From Lysinibacillus boronitolerans JCM 21713 = 10a = NBRC 103108 (GTDB lineage: Bacteria > Bacillota > Bacilli > Bacillales_A > Planococcaceae), in assembly GCF_000772935.1 (NCBI RefSeq), contig NZ_JPVR01000080.1:1-64000 (forward strand): a stretch of 64,000 bases of DNA, read 5' to 3'. Below are positions 17,284 to 27,557 of this stretch, piece after piece (the first letter of the stretch is position 1; every line of letters starts with the position of its first letter). A program made the position numbers and the translations under genes. The notes under the pieces are model-generated. The model made no database searches, was not told the origin of the DNA, and saw only the letters and a program-made list of their open reading frames with translations.

Positions 17284-18825
17284 TCATACCTCGATCACCT
17301 GTTCATAATAGCTCAGTATCTCACTAAGCCGAGCAAAAGCTTCATCAAAATCTGGTTGTATCACAGAAAATTGAATGAAATTCTTTTGGCGTAAATACTG
17401 GCTTTCACCATGAACGAATAGTCCGTTTAATGCTAAATCAATAAGTACGTTAGCATAAGTATGAGGCAATTGAACCGTTATCAGCATCGGATATTGAATT
17501 GTTGGATATTGAAATTGCATGATTGGTAGCTGCAGCAGTGATTGAAAGCGTTGCTGTAGCTGCTCATAACGTGCTGGATAGGCTTGCAATGCCGTCTCCA
17601 CATTGCTCAGTAATACAGCAGGTAATGTAAATGGTATGGCACCTTGCTGATAATTTGCTAAATCAAGATAAGCGGGTAGAGTAGCAGATGAGGGTACCAG
17701 TGATTGCGAAAATACAAATGCTAGCCCACTTAATGCACCAATGGCCTTACCACTCACAGCCGTAGCTAAATAGCAGTCCTGTAAAGAAAACGGCATGGCA
17801 CCGAACGAACTAATACAATCTATACATAACTTTACATTGTATTGTTTAGCAAGCTTTTTAAGAATGTCTAAGTTATTACAAGTTCCCGTGGAAGTCTCAC
17901 CATGTACGGCCAACATCCACTGATAAGACCCCGTCTCAAGCTGTGAAGCCAGTTCTTTGTCATCAAATACCGTTCCCCACTCTTTTTCTACGACCTCAAA
18001 ATGTAATGACCAACGAGCGGCTTGCTTCCGTAAACGCTCACCAAATTCTCCATTTGTTAGAATAAGCCCTATTCCTAATTGCTGTGCCTTTAGTTGCGCA
18101 AGCATCACTTCATTTGCTAGCGTTCCTGTCCCTACGATTACACCAACATGATTGGCATTCGATAGATGTAGCAACTTCTTCTGTACTCGTTCATAAAGCG
18201 CATTAAAAGGTAGTGAACGATGTGATAAATCTGAATGAGCGATTGTCTCTAATTGCTTCACTGGCCCAGGATAAAATGTAGAGGGTTCCGTCGTTAGTCT
18301 ATGTTGTAAAGATTGCTCAAATTCATGTCTAGTGAGCACCATCGGTAAAAACATCGCACCCTCTTCCCCGACAGCTGGCGCAAACTGCTGAAAACCCATC
18401 TGCTTATATAGTTTTTCCTCTCTCGTTGTACCTGAAATCACTGCCGCAGAATAGCCTTTTTCGTAGGCAAATGTAGTTAAGGCTTGAGTAAGCTTCAATA
18501 GAACTCGACCCGTTCGATAACCTTTTTTCACAGAAAGCAAACGAATTTCACAAAGCTTCTCACAATTTTCCTTCGATAAATACTGTTCGACCTTACCAAT
18601 CTTTTCATTAATAGAAAATGGTCGTTGATCTCTAAACGCCACCATGCCAATTAATTCTGTTTGCTTATAAACAACGACATAGGTATTCTCCTGATGAAAT
18701 CGGTCAACTTTTTTTCGCGATGCATTCGCATCATGCTGAGGAATTTCTTCTACAAATGTTTCATAATTCAATCGAGCAATCGCCTCAAATTCTTCATCTG
18801 TCTTGGCAATTTTACACCAATACAT
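17284..18825 (-). CDS. GNAT - class V aminotransferase fusion
   Basis: Two-domain enzyme. Residues about 1-170 form a GNAT-type acyltransferase resembling the LuxI/FeeM-like acyl synthases (NYETFVEEIPQHD, CEIRLLSVKKGYRTGRVLLKL, LYKQMGF). Residues about 185-510 form a fold-type I PLP aminotransferase of class V close to the alanine-glyoxylate / 2-aminoethylphosphonate group: HGETSTGTCNN, DCISSFGAMPF and SGKAIGALSGLA, where lysine 360 should bind PLP. ATG 18825 is chosen (GAGGG 11 bases upstream); a GTG at 18834 would overlap the preceding gene. It is coupled to the PlsY-like gene. The substrate is unknown; an N-acylated amino compound is an inference. Confidence 0.85.
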   Translation of the reverse strand: MYWCKIAKTDEEFEAIARLNYETFVEEIPQHDANASRKKVDRFHQENTYVVVYKQTELIGMVAFRDQRPFSINEKIGKVEQYLSKENCEKLCEIRLLSVKKGYRTGRVLLKLTQALTTFAYEKGYSAAVISGTTREEKLYKQMGFQQFAPAVGEEGAMFLPMVLTRHEFEQSLQHRLTTEPSTFYPGPVKQLETIAHSDLSHRSLPFNALYERVQKKLLHLSNANHVGVIVGTGTLANEVMLAQLKAQQLGIGLILTNGEFGERLRKQAARWSLHFEVVEKEWGTVFDDKELASQLETGSYQWMLAVHGETSTGTCNNLDILKKLAKQYNVKLCIDCISSFGAMPFSLQDCYLATAVSGKAIGALSGLAFVFSQSLVPSSATLPAYLDLANYQQGAIPFTLPAVLLSNVETALQAYPARYEQLQQRFQSLLQLPIMQFQYPTIQYPMLITVQLPHTYANVLIDLALNGLFVHGESQYLRQKNFIQFSVIQPDFDEAFARLSEILSYYEQVIEV

Positions 18826-18830
18826 TTCCT

Positions 18831-19391
18831 TCACTTCCCTCTTTTCAATGATTCCTGAATATTAGACATATGCTTTATAAGCATAAACACGATTGCCATG
18901 ATTAAAAGTCCATATGACTCTACTTCCCCCGCTTGTATAATTGCGGCTATATAGAAAACAAAGCCCCCAACCATGCCAAGTGTCAGACTTCTAGTAAATG
19001 CAGATATAAGTGCAGTACCAAGGATCATCCATAAAAAAAGACTTGGCGATAAGGCGAGACCCACACCAATAAACGTAGCTACACCTTTCCCTCCATTCAA
19101 TTTCAGCCACATCGGAAATAGATGCCCTATTATCACCCACGCAGCTCCGCCAATCACGACCCATTCATCCAATTGCCACATGCGTCCTAATCCAACAACA
19201 AGTACACCTTTTAATGAATCGCCAAGAAGAGTCAAAATAAACGCAGTTTTCCCAATCACACTTCCCGCATTACGTGCGCCTAAATTTTTACTACGCTCTT
19301 CCTGCAAATTGACACCGTATATCTTACCAACGAAATAAGCCGTCAAGATGTTTCCTATTAAATAACTTAAGAGCCAATACAAGCCAATCAT
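18831..19391 (-). CDS. PlsY-like acyltransferase paralogue
   Basis: Polytopic membrane protein of 186 residues in the acyl-phosphate:glycerol-3-phosphate acyltransferase family. Recognisable motifs are SKNLGARNAGS (family SGNPGATNA), GDSLKG, GHLFPMWLKLNGGKGVAT and a C-terminal KHMSNIQ in place of the usual RHxxNI. The changes in the first and last motifs suggest a specialised paralogue rather than the housekeeping PlsY. Five or so membrane helices. AAGGAGG precedes the ATG. Its stop is 5 bp before the GNAT-aminotransferase start, implying one transcript and a shared pathway. Confidence 0.85.
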   Translation of the reverse strand: MIGLYWLLSYLIGNILTAYFVGKIYGVNLQEERSKNLGARNAGSVIGKTAFILTLLGDSLKGVLVVGLGRMWQLDEWVVIGGAAWVIIGHLFPMWLKLNGGKGVATFIGVGLALSPSLFLWMILGTALISAFTRSLTLGMVGGFVFYIAAIIQAGEVESYGLLIMAIVFMLIKHMSNIQESLKRGK

Positions 19392-19408
19392 TGAGTTGCC
19401 TCCTTGCT

Positions 19409-19442
19409 AAAAAGGCTGTATAAGCTACATGCCTATACAGCC
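19409..19442 (-). terminator. Intrinsic terminator of ypdA
   Basis: Stem GGCTGTATA (19414-19422) with TATACAGCC (19434-19442), followed on the minus strand by TTTTTAGCAAG. It lies only 20 bp before the PlsY-like start. Confidence 0.85.
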
Positions 19443-19449
19443 TCGATCA

Positions 19450-20415
19450 TTATTTTTTTCTCTGCTCAATAATTCGAGCGATACATTCGCCATGGAAACG
19501 ACCATTTTCAATAAAAATTTCATTGGCATTATTTCCTGCTGCAATAACTCCTGCAATGAATAATCCTTCAACATTGGTTTCCATCGTTTCAGGTGTAACA
19601 TAAGGACGACCTGTTGCTTCCTCTATCTGTACGCCCATTGCTTTGATAAAGGAGTGATCAGGATGATAACCCGTCATAGCAAAAACGAAATCATTTTTTA
19701 CTACTTTCTCTTGGCCTTCTACTTCTAAAACAACTTCATGCTCTCGTATTTCTACTACATTTGTATTAAAAAGCATGTCAACTTCTCCAGTTTTGACTAC
19801 CCCTTCAAATTCTGGCAATACCCATGGCTTGATGCTTGGAGAGTATTCGCTGCCACGATAGGCTACGGTTACACGAGCGCCGGCTTTATTTAATTCTAAT
19901 GCGGCATCTATCGCTGAATTTTTGCCACCTATAACTAGAACATCCGTATCAAAAAATTCATGGCCCTCTTTAAAGTAATGGAATACTTTAGGTAACTGTT
20001 CACCTTGGATATTTAAATAATTTGGATGATCATAATATCCTGTTGCAATGACAACATAGGGCGTTATATACGTATCCTTATCAGATGTAACAGTGAATAA
20101 ATCATTATTTTTTACAACACTTTGTACTTTTTCGAAGCGATTAACTTGTATATTCTTTAAACGGACGACCTCTCGATAATAGACAAGGGCTTGATTGCGT
20201 TTCGGCTTACGTCCTTCAATAATAAATGGTACATCACCAATGGCTAACCGTTCACTCGTACTAAAAAATGTTTGATGTGTAGGGTAATGATAGATGGCAT
20301 TGACGATATTTCCTTTTTCAATCACGATAGGTTGTAAACCAATATTTTGCAAAGCTATTGCTGCTGCTAAGCCACATGGGCCTCCTCCAACAATAATTGC
20401 ATCTGCTTGCTGCAT
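19450..20415 (-). CDS. ypdA: Bacillithiol disulfide reductase YpdA
   Basis: FAD/NADPH enzyme of the thioredoxin-reductase-like group that reduces bacillithiol disulfide. Starting from ATG 20415 (GGAG 9 bases upstream) the FAD motif is IIVGGGPCGLAAA, placing the cysteine at residue 14, the conserved redox residue of YpdA. A second Rossmann motif VLVIGGKNSAIDAALELNKAG (about residue 155) binds NADPH. The typical CxxC of thioredoxin reductase is absent. Presence implies a bacillithiol-using organism. Confidence 0.95.
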   Translation of the reverse strand: MQQADAIIVGGGPCGLAAAIALQNIGLQPIVIEKGNIVNAIYHYPTHQTFFSTSERLAIGDVPFIIEGRKPKRNQALVYYREVVRLKNIQVNRFEKVQSVVKNNDLFTVTSDKDTYITPYVVIATGYYDHPNYLNIQGEQLPKVFHYFKEGHEFFDTDVLVIGGKNSAIDAALELNKAGARVTVAYRGSEYSPSIKPWVLPEFEGVVKTGEVDMLFNTNVVEIREHEVVLEVEGQEKVVKNDFVFAMTGYHPDHSFIKAMGVQIEEATGRPYVTPETMETNVEGLFIAGVIAAGNNANEIFIENGRFHGECIARIIEQRKK

Positions 20416-20528
20416 TTCTTGACACTCCAATCGAATTTGAACAGCAAAAATTGCTGCTCCATGCTTTCACATTATCATAGAATAGACGATACCTTTTTAT
20501 TATACGCCTTCTCACACGTTTTGGTTGT

Positions 20529-21287
20529 TTATTTACTCGAAATATCAATGTCAATTATATGACATTGGGGCTTTGCACCAAATCGAAAAGGCACTAATGT
20601 CGTCCCATAGCCATTGCTTACTAAAGTCATAACACCATCACGTCGACGATAGGAACCATTTGGATGGACACCATATGGGCCGAATCGGATTTGCCCTCCG
20701 TGTAAATGTCCCCCCATCATTAAATCCGCACGGAACTTTGTACGAACTTTCGCAAAAACCCCTGGATTATGGGCGATGAAAACAACTAAATCCTGATCTC
20801 CTATCTTTGCAAAAGCTTTTTCAAAACTATATTCTTTTACGGTTGTATCCTCAATAGCACTTAACCAAAAGCGATTTTTAAGCGGAAGTTGAACGGCATC
20901 ATTGACAATGATTTGAACATGGTATGCCTGTAAAATGTCCTTCAGTCTTTCTTCCCCAATTTCTCTGTCATTATTGCCCCAAATAAAATAGGTTGGTCCA
21001 AGGGACGTTAATAATGTTAAATTTTCATGAATACGTTCAATCGGTGTACGGCTATCCGCAAAATCACCGCCAATAATTACTGCATCAAAATGATGTCCCT
21101 GTAACTGTGCAATCATTTTCTTACTTATTTTACGTAAATGAACATCTGAAATAAAAAATAATCGTACCTTCTCCTGTTCACCCTGTAATGAAAGCTGGTG
21201 AGACAATACATTATTTTCATGTGCCACCTTCCACATATAAAGTAGAAGGGCGATGACTACCAAAAGAAATAGCCCTAAATATAGCAT
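20529..21287 (-). CDS. ypbG: Metallophosphoesterase YpbG
   Basis: Membrane-anchored calcineurin-like phosphoesterase, 252 residues. An N-terminal membrane helix (about 2-17) is followed by metal-binding motifs ISDVHLRK (near 49), GGDFAD (near 74), GNNDRE (near 105), AHNPG and GGHLHGGQIRFGP. The substrate is unknown. AAGGAG precedes the ATG. Position between ypbE and ypdA matches the B. subtilis order. Confidence 0.93.
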   Translation of the reverse strand: MLYLGLFLLVVIALLLYMWKVAHENNVLSHQLSLQGEQEKVRLFFISDVHLRKISKKMIAQLQGHHFDAVIIGGDFADSRTPIERIHENLTLLTSLGPTYFIWGNNDREIGEERLKDILQAYHVQIIVNDAVQLPLKNRFWLSAIEDTTVKEYSFEKAFAKIGDQDLVVFIAHNPGVFAKVRTKFRADLMMGGHLHGGQIRFGPYGVHPNGSYRRRDGVMTLVSNGYGTTLVPFRFGAKPQCHIIDIDISSK

Positions 21288-21310
21288 TTTCTCACTTCTC
21301 CTTACGACAG

Positions 21311-21350
21311 CAAAAAGGCGATTCGTTTTTTAAGAAGAATCGCCTTTTTG
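21311..21350. terminator. Bidirectional-type terminator hairpin
   Basis: AAAAAGGCGATTC (21312-21324) pairs with GAATCGCCTTTTT (21337-21349); A and T runs flank both sides. It separates ypbE from ypbG. Confidence 0.88.
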
Positions 21351-21431
21351 CTAAATCAGACGTACGTTTTGGTGTGAACGTTTGTCTGTAATTTTATACT
21401 AGAAAAACTATATAACGATAAAAAAATTCTA

Positions 21432-22169
21432 TTAAGGTAGCTTAATGACTTGCCCAACCATTACAGTATTAGAGGACATCCCATTAGCAGCACGAATTTT
21501 AGCTAAAGTCGCTTCACTGCCATCGCCATAGTGATTTAATGCAATTCGGTATAAGTTCTCATTTGCTTTTACAGTATGTGTCGTTGCTTTAGCATTCTGT
21601 TTTGCTTCTTCCGCTTTTCTAGCCTCTTCTGCTTTTCTTGCTGCCTCTGCTTGTTGTTGAGCTATTCTTGCTTCTTCAGCTTTTCGAGCTTCTTCGGCTT
21701 TTTTTGCTTCCTCTGCCTTTTTCGCCTCTTGAGCCTTTTTCGCTTCTTCAGCAGCTTTTTGCTCAGCTGCTAATTTTTCAGCATCTTTTTGAGACTGCTC
21801 CTGAGCCTTCTTATCCCCCTGAGCGTCTTGACCCTTATCTTCTTTATCCTTATCTTTATCTGACGCAGATGCTTCTGAAGGATCTAATTCGACAACCTGT
21901 TCAGCTGTATCCTTTTCTGCTTGTTCAATCGTTTTTCCTGGTTCATAAAATTTCCAAAAATAGATAAGAATCGTTAATGGTATCAGGATAAAAATAACAA
22001 AAAGAATCGTCATTAATGGTGTTTTACGTTTCGAATCTTTTGGCTTTTTGTTTTTATTACCGTTTTTATTCATTCTTGAAACTCTAGATAAGGATTGCTG
22101 TTCTTTTTGCTCATCTTCAAATGATTGACGATGCTCTTCTATTTTATCGCGATAATCTTCTTTATTCAT
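21432..22169 (-). CDS. ypbE: LysM-domain membrane protein YpbE
   Basis: The 245 residues contain a basic cytoplasmic N-terminus, one membrane helix (about 53-72), a long Ala/Lys/Glu-rich coiled stretch with repeated AEEARK units, and a C-terminal LysM domain (HTVKANENLYRIALNHYG ... VMVGQVIKLP) that should bind peptidoglycan. ATG 22169 is chosen for AAAGG and family start MNKEDYRDKIEEH. The coiled region is repetitive and likely length-variable. It lies next to recQ as in B. subtilis. Confidence 0.92.
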   Translation of the reverse strand: MNKEDYRDKIEEHRQSFEDEQKEQQSLSRVSRMNKNGNKNKKPKDSKRKTPLMTILFVIFILIPLTILIYFWKFYEPGKTIEQAEKDTAEQVVELDPSEASASDKDKDKEDKGQDAQGDKKAQEQSQKDAEKLAAEQKAAEEAKKAQEAKKAEEAKKAEEARKAEEARIAQQQAEAARKAEEARKAEEAKQNAKATTHTVKANENLYRIALNHYGDGSEATLAKIRAANGMSSNTVMVGQVIKLP

Positions 22170-22255
22170 TCGCCTTTCCCCCAACCTTACTACGCTTTCT
22201 ATCATCTCTATTATGACGAATTTTACGAAAAAAGTAAATGACCGTCAGTTTTAGT

Positions 22256-23698
22256 CTAATTACCCATTAATAATTGTTGCAATCGACTTTCCCACGTTGC
22301 CATTTCTACTTTCTTTTTCTCTTTTAAGCGTACTTTCTTGATTACATCATAATGGATTCCACAATTTTCACAACAGTTTTCCGGTTTTTTCTGCAATTTT
22401 TGCCCAAAATACCCGACTAAATGTTCACGAATACAGTCTTTTGTCTGTATGATTTGAAGCATTTCATTCACTGCATTGTATTTCTCTAGTGCTAAATGAT
22501 TTAATCGGACCTTCACTTGTTCCGAAGACTCTCGTTGTAGCCAATAATCTAACACACGGAAGGCTGTCTCACTTAACTCCCCATTTTTCAGCATTTGGAT
22601 TGGCTGTATTTGCTGAGATAGCAGTTCCTGATAGCGGTCAACATGATGTAAAGTTGGTAAATCACCTGTCACAACAAATTTAGCCAGCTCCTCATCACCT
22701 TCAGCATACAGTAAAATAGCAAGTGCAGAGTGACCATCCCGCCCTGCTCGTCCAATCTCCTGCATATAATTCGCGATATTGGCTGGCATTGATTCATGAA
22801 TAACCTGCCGTATATCAAGCTTATTAATGCCCATGCCAAAAGCATTTGTTGCAACGATCCAATCAAGTTCTCCAGCTATAAATTGCTGTTGAATAAATTG
22901 ACGGTCCTCCGCCCCATAGCCAGCATGATAGGCAGCAACACGAACGCCAGCTTGTAATAAGGCTTCGCTATATTGTTGCGCACGTTTACGTGAGGAAACG
23001 TATAAAATACCAGGTCCTGCCGTTTCCGTAACATGGTGCAGGAGCCATCTAGCTTTATCAGTCTTATCCTCCACTACTACACGACCTAGATGAATATTCG
23101 GGCGGTCAACATTATACATAAACTCGAATGGAGCTTTGAGAGATAAAGTTTCCCGTATATCTCGAACAACCTTCTTTGTTGCCGTAGCAGATAATGCCAA
23201 AATTGGCGGACGATTTTCTCTCGATAGCCAGTCACCTATTCGTAAATAATCTGGTCGAAAATCAAAGCCCCATTGGGAGATACAATGTGCTTCATCTACT
23301 ACGATTAAACCTAGCTTCATCTGTGCCAGTTTCTCTTGTACCTGTTGCTGGAGTAGCATCTCTGGGGAAGTAAAAATAAAACGATATTGCTCTAAATAAT
23401 GTAATACATAACGTTTCTCTGTTAGTGATAAAAAGGAATTTAAAGCTACCACCCTCTTTTCCCCAAAACGCTTCAGCTCTTCAACTTGATCCTGCATTAA
23501 TGACAGTAAAGGTGAAACAATTAGTACAGGTTTCTCTAATGTATAGGCTGGTAGCTGGTAGCAGAGTGATTTTCCCATTCCTGTTGGCAATAACGCAATA
23601 ACATCTTGTTCTTGCAGTAAAGCCTCAATGACTTCTTTTTGTCCTGGTCGAAATGATGAATAACCAAAATGCTTATGCAATAATTGTTCAAGTTCCAT
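22256..23698 (-). CDS. recQ: ATP-dependent DNA helicase RecQ (short form)
   Basis: 3'-5' DNA helicase. The 480 residues contain LLPTGMGKSLCYQLP (motif I), VVDEAHCISQWGFDFRPDY (motif II), LSATAT (III), and QEIGRAGRDG (VI), followed by the zinc site NCCENCGIHYD near the C-terminus. It lacks a HRDC domain, like B. subtilis RecQ and unlike RecS or E. coli RecQ. The ATG directly abuts the stop of ypbB (TAAATG), so translation is coupled. Confidence 0.96.
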   Translation of the reverse strand: MELEQLLHKHFGYSSFRPGQKEVIEALLQEQDVIALLPTGMGKSLCYQLPAYTLEKPVLIVSPLLSLMQDQVEELKRFGEKRVVALNSFLSLTEKRYVLHYLEQYRFIFTSPEMLLQQQVQEKLAQMKLGLIVVDEAHCISQWGFDFRPDYLRIGDWLSRENRPPILALSATATKKVVRDIRETLSLKAPFEFMYNVDRPNIHLGRVVVEDKTDKARWLLHHVTETAGPGILYVSSRKRAQQYSEALLQAGVRVAAYHAGYGAEDRQFIQQQFIAGELDWIVATNAFGMGINKLDIRQVIHESMPANIANYMQEIGRAGRDGHSALAILLYAEGDEELAKFVVTGDLPTLHHVDRYQELLSQQIQPIQMLKNGELSETAFRVLDYWLQRESSEQVKVRLNHLALEKYNAVNEMLQIIQTKDCIREHLVGYFGQKLQKKPENCCENCGIHYDVIKKVRLKEKKKVEMATWESRLQQLLMGN

Positions 23699-25085
<1,387 letters not shown>

Positions 25086-25110
25086 TCTTCAGTAGATGTA
25101 TATCTTAAAT

Positions 25111-25137
25111 GGCATCCTTCAGGGGATGCCTTCTTAT
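25111..25137 (+). terminator. Intrinsic terminator of fer
   Basis: GGCATCC (25111-25117) pairs with GGATGCC (25124-25130), followed by TTCTTATT. Confidence 0.75.
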
Positions 25138-25222
25138 TGATTAAAATATTGGCTAACTTTTGCATCAAGATAATAGGCATATGGTCCATTGCTATACATA
25201 CCAATCTACTGGAGGAATGCGA

Positions 25223-25816
25223 ATGTTTGAGCAGTTACAAGTTGAGCATAGTTTATTTTATATTGATCAAGACCATATGAATAGATTTAAAAGTCTTGCA
25301 GCAAAGTGGCAATCAATATTTCCAGATGTTTGTGCAAAATGTTTGAATACAGTGGACGCATGGGCAAACGTGTTAAATAACTGGGTTTTCTTAAAATCAC
25401 AGCAGACCGATGAGCTCATTCTCAACCCTTCTAAGGCTATCTATTATTCCATCAATACATTCTTAATAGATGAGCTCCAAAAAGTTCAAATAATTCAAAA
25501 AATAAAAGAATGTGACAATGATGATTTTCAGTATTTTGCTGCCTTTCACTTAGGAAATGCCATCGATTTATGGGTGTACAATACACTTGAAAAAAGTGCA
25601 GAATCTGATTTATTACAGCCACAAAATCGAATACCTTATTATCTTGCCTTTTTAGACGATGATTTTCAAACTGACAATGCTTTATTCCATAAGAATCAAA
25701 CAAGAGCAATCAAAATATTGGCACAGGTCATTCGGTCAAAGAATTGCTTTAGAATTACTGTCAGTAGTGCTGTTAATCGAGCAGTAGATATGTATGATCA
25801 TTATGTAACACAATAA
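25223..25816 (+). CDS. Hypothetical protein
   Basis: 197 residues, not recognised. It is soluble, aromatic-rich, mostly helical, with no signal peptide or membrane segment; notable fragments are WQSIFPDVCAKCLNTVDAWANVLNNWVFL and FAAFHLGNAIDLWVYNTLE. The second ATG (25223) is chosen because GGAGG lies 7 bases upstream. It is monocistronic, between two strong terminators. Confidence 0.75.
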   Translation: MFEQLQVEHSLFYIDQDHMNRFKSLAAKWQSIFPDVCAKCLNTVDAWANVLNNWVFLKSQQTDELILNPSKAIYYSINTFLIDELQKVQIIQKIKECDNDDFQYFAAFHLGNAIDLWVYNTLEKSAESDLLQPQNRIPYYLAFLDDDFQTDNALFHKNQTRAIKILAQVIRSKNCFRITVSSAVNRAVDMYDHYVTQ

Positions 25817-25831
25817 AATAGCACACTTTTC

Positions 25832-25869
25832 AATTCGTCTCTACTGTCAAGAGATGAATTTTTTTTTTC
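25832..25869 (+). terminator. Intrinsic terminator
   Basis: Stem AATTCGTCTCT (25832-25842) with AGAGATGAATT (25850-25860, one G-T pair) and a long T tract, ending the hypothetical gene at 25.2 kb. Confidence 0.92.
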
Positions 25870-25900
25870 TCTCTAAACTACTTCTCTTATCATCTTGTTA

Positions 25901-25947
25901 TTGCAACGATATTTTATGTATGATAAGATTTTAGTAGTTGGTACTAA
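25901..25947 (+). promoter_or_regulatory. fabI promoter with FapR operator
   Basis: TTGCAA (25901-25906), 17 bp, TAAGAT (25924-25929). Directly after the -10 lies TTAGTAGTTGGTACTAA (25931-25947), an inverted repeat TTAGTA/TACTAA that matches the FapR operator of Bacillus except at two central bases. FapR represses fatty acid genes and is released by malonyl-CoA. Confidence 0.85.
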
Positions 25948-25981
25948 TAACAGATATTATCTCACAAAGGAGTTCTTCATA

Positions 25982-26764
25982 ATGATGGATAATTTATTAC
26001 AATTAAAAGATAAGAACATTGTTGTCATGGGCGTAGCAAATGATCGCAGTATTGCTTGGGGCATTGCAAAACGTTTATTTGACGTCGGGGCAAATGTCAT
26101 CTTCACGTATCGTCAAGAACGCTCATTAAAAAAATTACAAAAACAATTAGAAAATATCGGACAATCTGATTCTCTTGTTGTTCAATGTGATGTGAATAGT
26201 GATGACAGCACAAAAGCAGCTTTTGATGAAATCGGCTCAAAGGTTGGCGTTATTCATGGAATTGTCCATTCAGTGGCTTTTGCACATGCAGAAGATTTAC
26301 ACAACCGCTTCCTTGAAACAACTCGAGAAGGCTATGCATTTGCACAAGATACAAGCGCCTATTCACTTATTTCGACGGCAAAAGCAGCTCATCCATACAT
26401 GACAGAGGGTGGCTCTATCGTTACGATGAGTTACTTAGGTGCAGAACGAGTACTTGATGGCTACAATGTGATGGGCGTAGCAAAAGCTGCTTTAGAGGCT
26501 TCTATGCGCTATCTTGCTGCTGATATCGGCCAAGATAATATTCGCGTCAATGCTATTTCAGCTGGCGCTATTCGTACACTAGCTGCAAAAGGTGTCCCTT
26601 CCTTTAACACAATTTTACACAAAATCGAAGAAACAGCTCCTTTAAAACGGAATGTTCAACAAGACGAAGTAGCAGATATGACGATTGTCATGCTATCTCA
26701 CCTATCCCGTGGTGTCACTGGTGAAACAATCTACATCGACGCTGGCTACAATATTATGGGTTAA
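25982..26764 (+). CDS. fabI: Enoyl-[acyl-carrier-protein] reductase FabI
   Basis: NADH-dependent reductase of the last step in fatty acid elongation, an SDR-family enzyme. The 260 residues have the cofactor motif MGVANDRSIAWGIAK, SVAFAHAEDL, SYLGAERVLDGYNVMGVAKAAL containing the FabI catalytic Tyr-x6-Lys (YNVMGVAK), and SAGAIRTLAAKG. Start at the first of two adjacent ATGs, with AGGAG 9 bases upstream. It is a stand-alone gene with a FapR operator. Confidence 0.95.
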   Translation: MMDNLLQLKDKNIVVMGVANDRSIAWGIAKRLFDVGANVIFTYRQERSLKKLQKQLENIGQSDSLVVQCDVNSDDSTKAAFDEIGSKVGVIHGIVHSVAFAHAEDLHNRFLETTREGYAFAQDTSAYSLISTAKAAHPYMTEGGSIVTMSYLGAERVLDGYNVMGVAKAALEASMRYLAADIGQDNIRVNAISAGAIRTLAAKGVPSFNTILHKIEETAPLKRNVQQDEVADMTIVMLSHLSRGVTGETIYIDAGYNIMG

Positions 26765-26770
26765 CAAATA

Positions 26771-26810
26771 AGAAGTATGGAGGATGTATCATCCCCCATA
26801 CTTCTTTTTG
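26771..26810 (+). terminator. Intrinsic terminator of fabI
   Basis: Stem AGAAGTATGG.GGATG with CATCC.CCATACTTCT (26771-26804), followed by TTTTTG. Confidence 0.9.
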
Positions 26811-26814
26811 TTGT

Positions 26815-27543
26815 TTATAGCATTGTCCATAAACTTTGGATCAACAAAATTAAGCCTGCTGCTACTAGTAGAATATAAATTAATGTTCTAAACAACTTTT
26901 GATTTAATCGAGTAAATAGCATTTGTCCAAAAATAAGCCCTAAGAAAACAATGGGCAAGGCGTACATACTATATACCCAAACCATTTTACTTGTACCCTC
27001 AAAAATAACTTGAGAAAGTAGGCTAATAAGATAGATAAAAATATAATAGGCTAGTGAAACAGCTCTAATGGTTTCTTTATCTCTATGTGTGCTCGCAAAA
27101 TAGAGTAACAGTGGTGGTCCAGCCATCCCAATACTGGTTGTGAACATACCTGATATAAAACCAACGCCATAATCTCTACTCCCTGTTTGTTGAATAGAGA
27201 GATTTTTAATCAACAGAATCGTAAGCCCTATAAGAAGGATAGCGATGAGCAGCTTAAATGTCGTCACATCGACTAAGGCAAAGAGTAGACTACCAAATGG
27301 AGCACCCACAACACTACCGATCATCACCTTTTTAAGCAAAGCTACATCAATATCATGTCTCACCTTCCATACGAGAGAGAACGAAATAGCAAGGGACAGA
27401 ATTATATTTATTTGCATCGCCTCTTGTGGAGTAAATAGCAACAGTAAAAAAGGCGTTGCCATAACAGAAAAACCAAATCCTGTACTTGTTTGTAAAATAG
27501 AAGCTGCTAGAATAATGAAAAAATAGAAAAGTAATTCCTGCAA
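26815..27543 (-). CDS. TauE/SafE family anion exporter
   Basis: Integral membrane protein of 242 residues with about eight helices, in the sulfite exporter TauE/SafE family. The N-terminus ASILQTSTGFGFSVMATPFLLLLF and the repeat GFISGMFTTSIGMAGPPLLLYFA are the two characteristic half-motifs. Start is TTG 27543 with GAGGTG upstream. It lies 14 bp after the MFS gene, so they may be co-transcribed. Transported substrate unknown. Confidence 0.88.
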   Translation of the reverse strand: MQELLFYFFIILAASILQTSTGFGFSVMATPFLLLLFTPQEAMQINIILSLAISFSLVWKVRHDIDVALLKKVMIGSVVGAPFGSLLFALVDVTTFKLLIAILLIGLTILLIKNLSIQQTGSRDYGVGFISGMFTTSIGMAGPPLLLYFASTHRDKETIRAVSLAYYIFIYLISLLSQVIFEGTSKMVWVYSMYALPIVFLGLIFGQMLFTRLNQKLFRTLIYILLVAAGLILLIQSLWTML

Positions 27544-27557
27544 AATGACACCTCATA

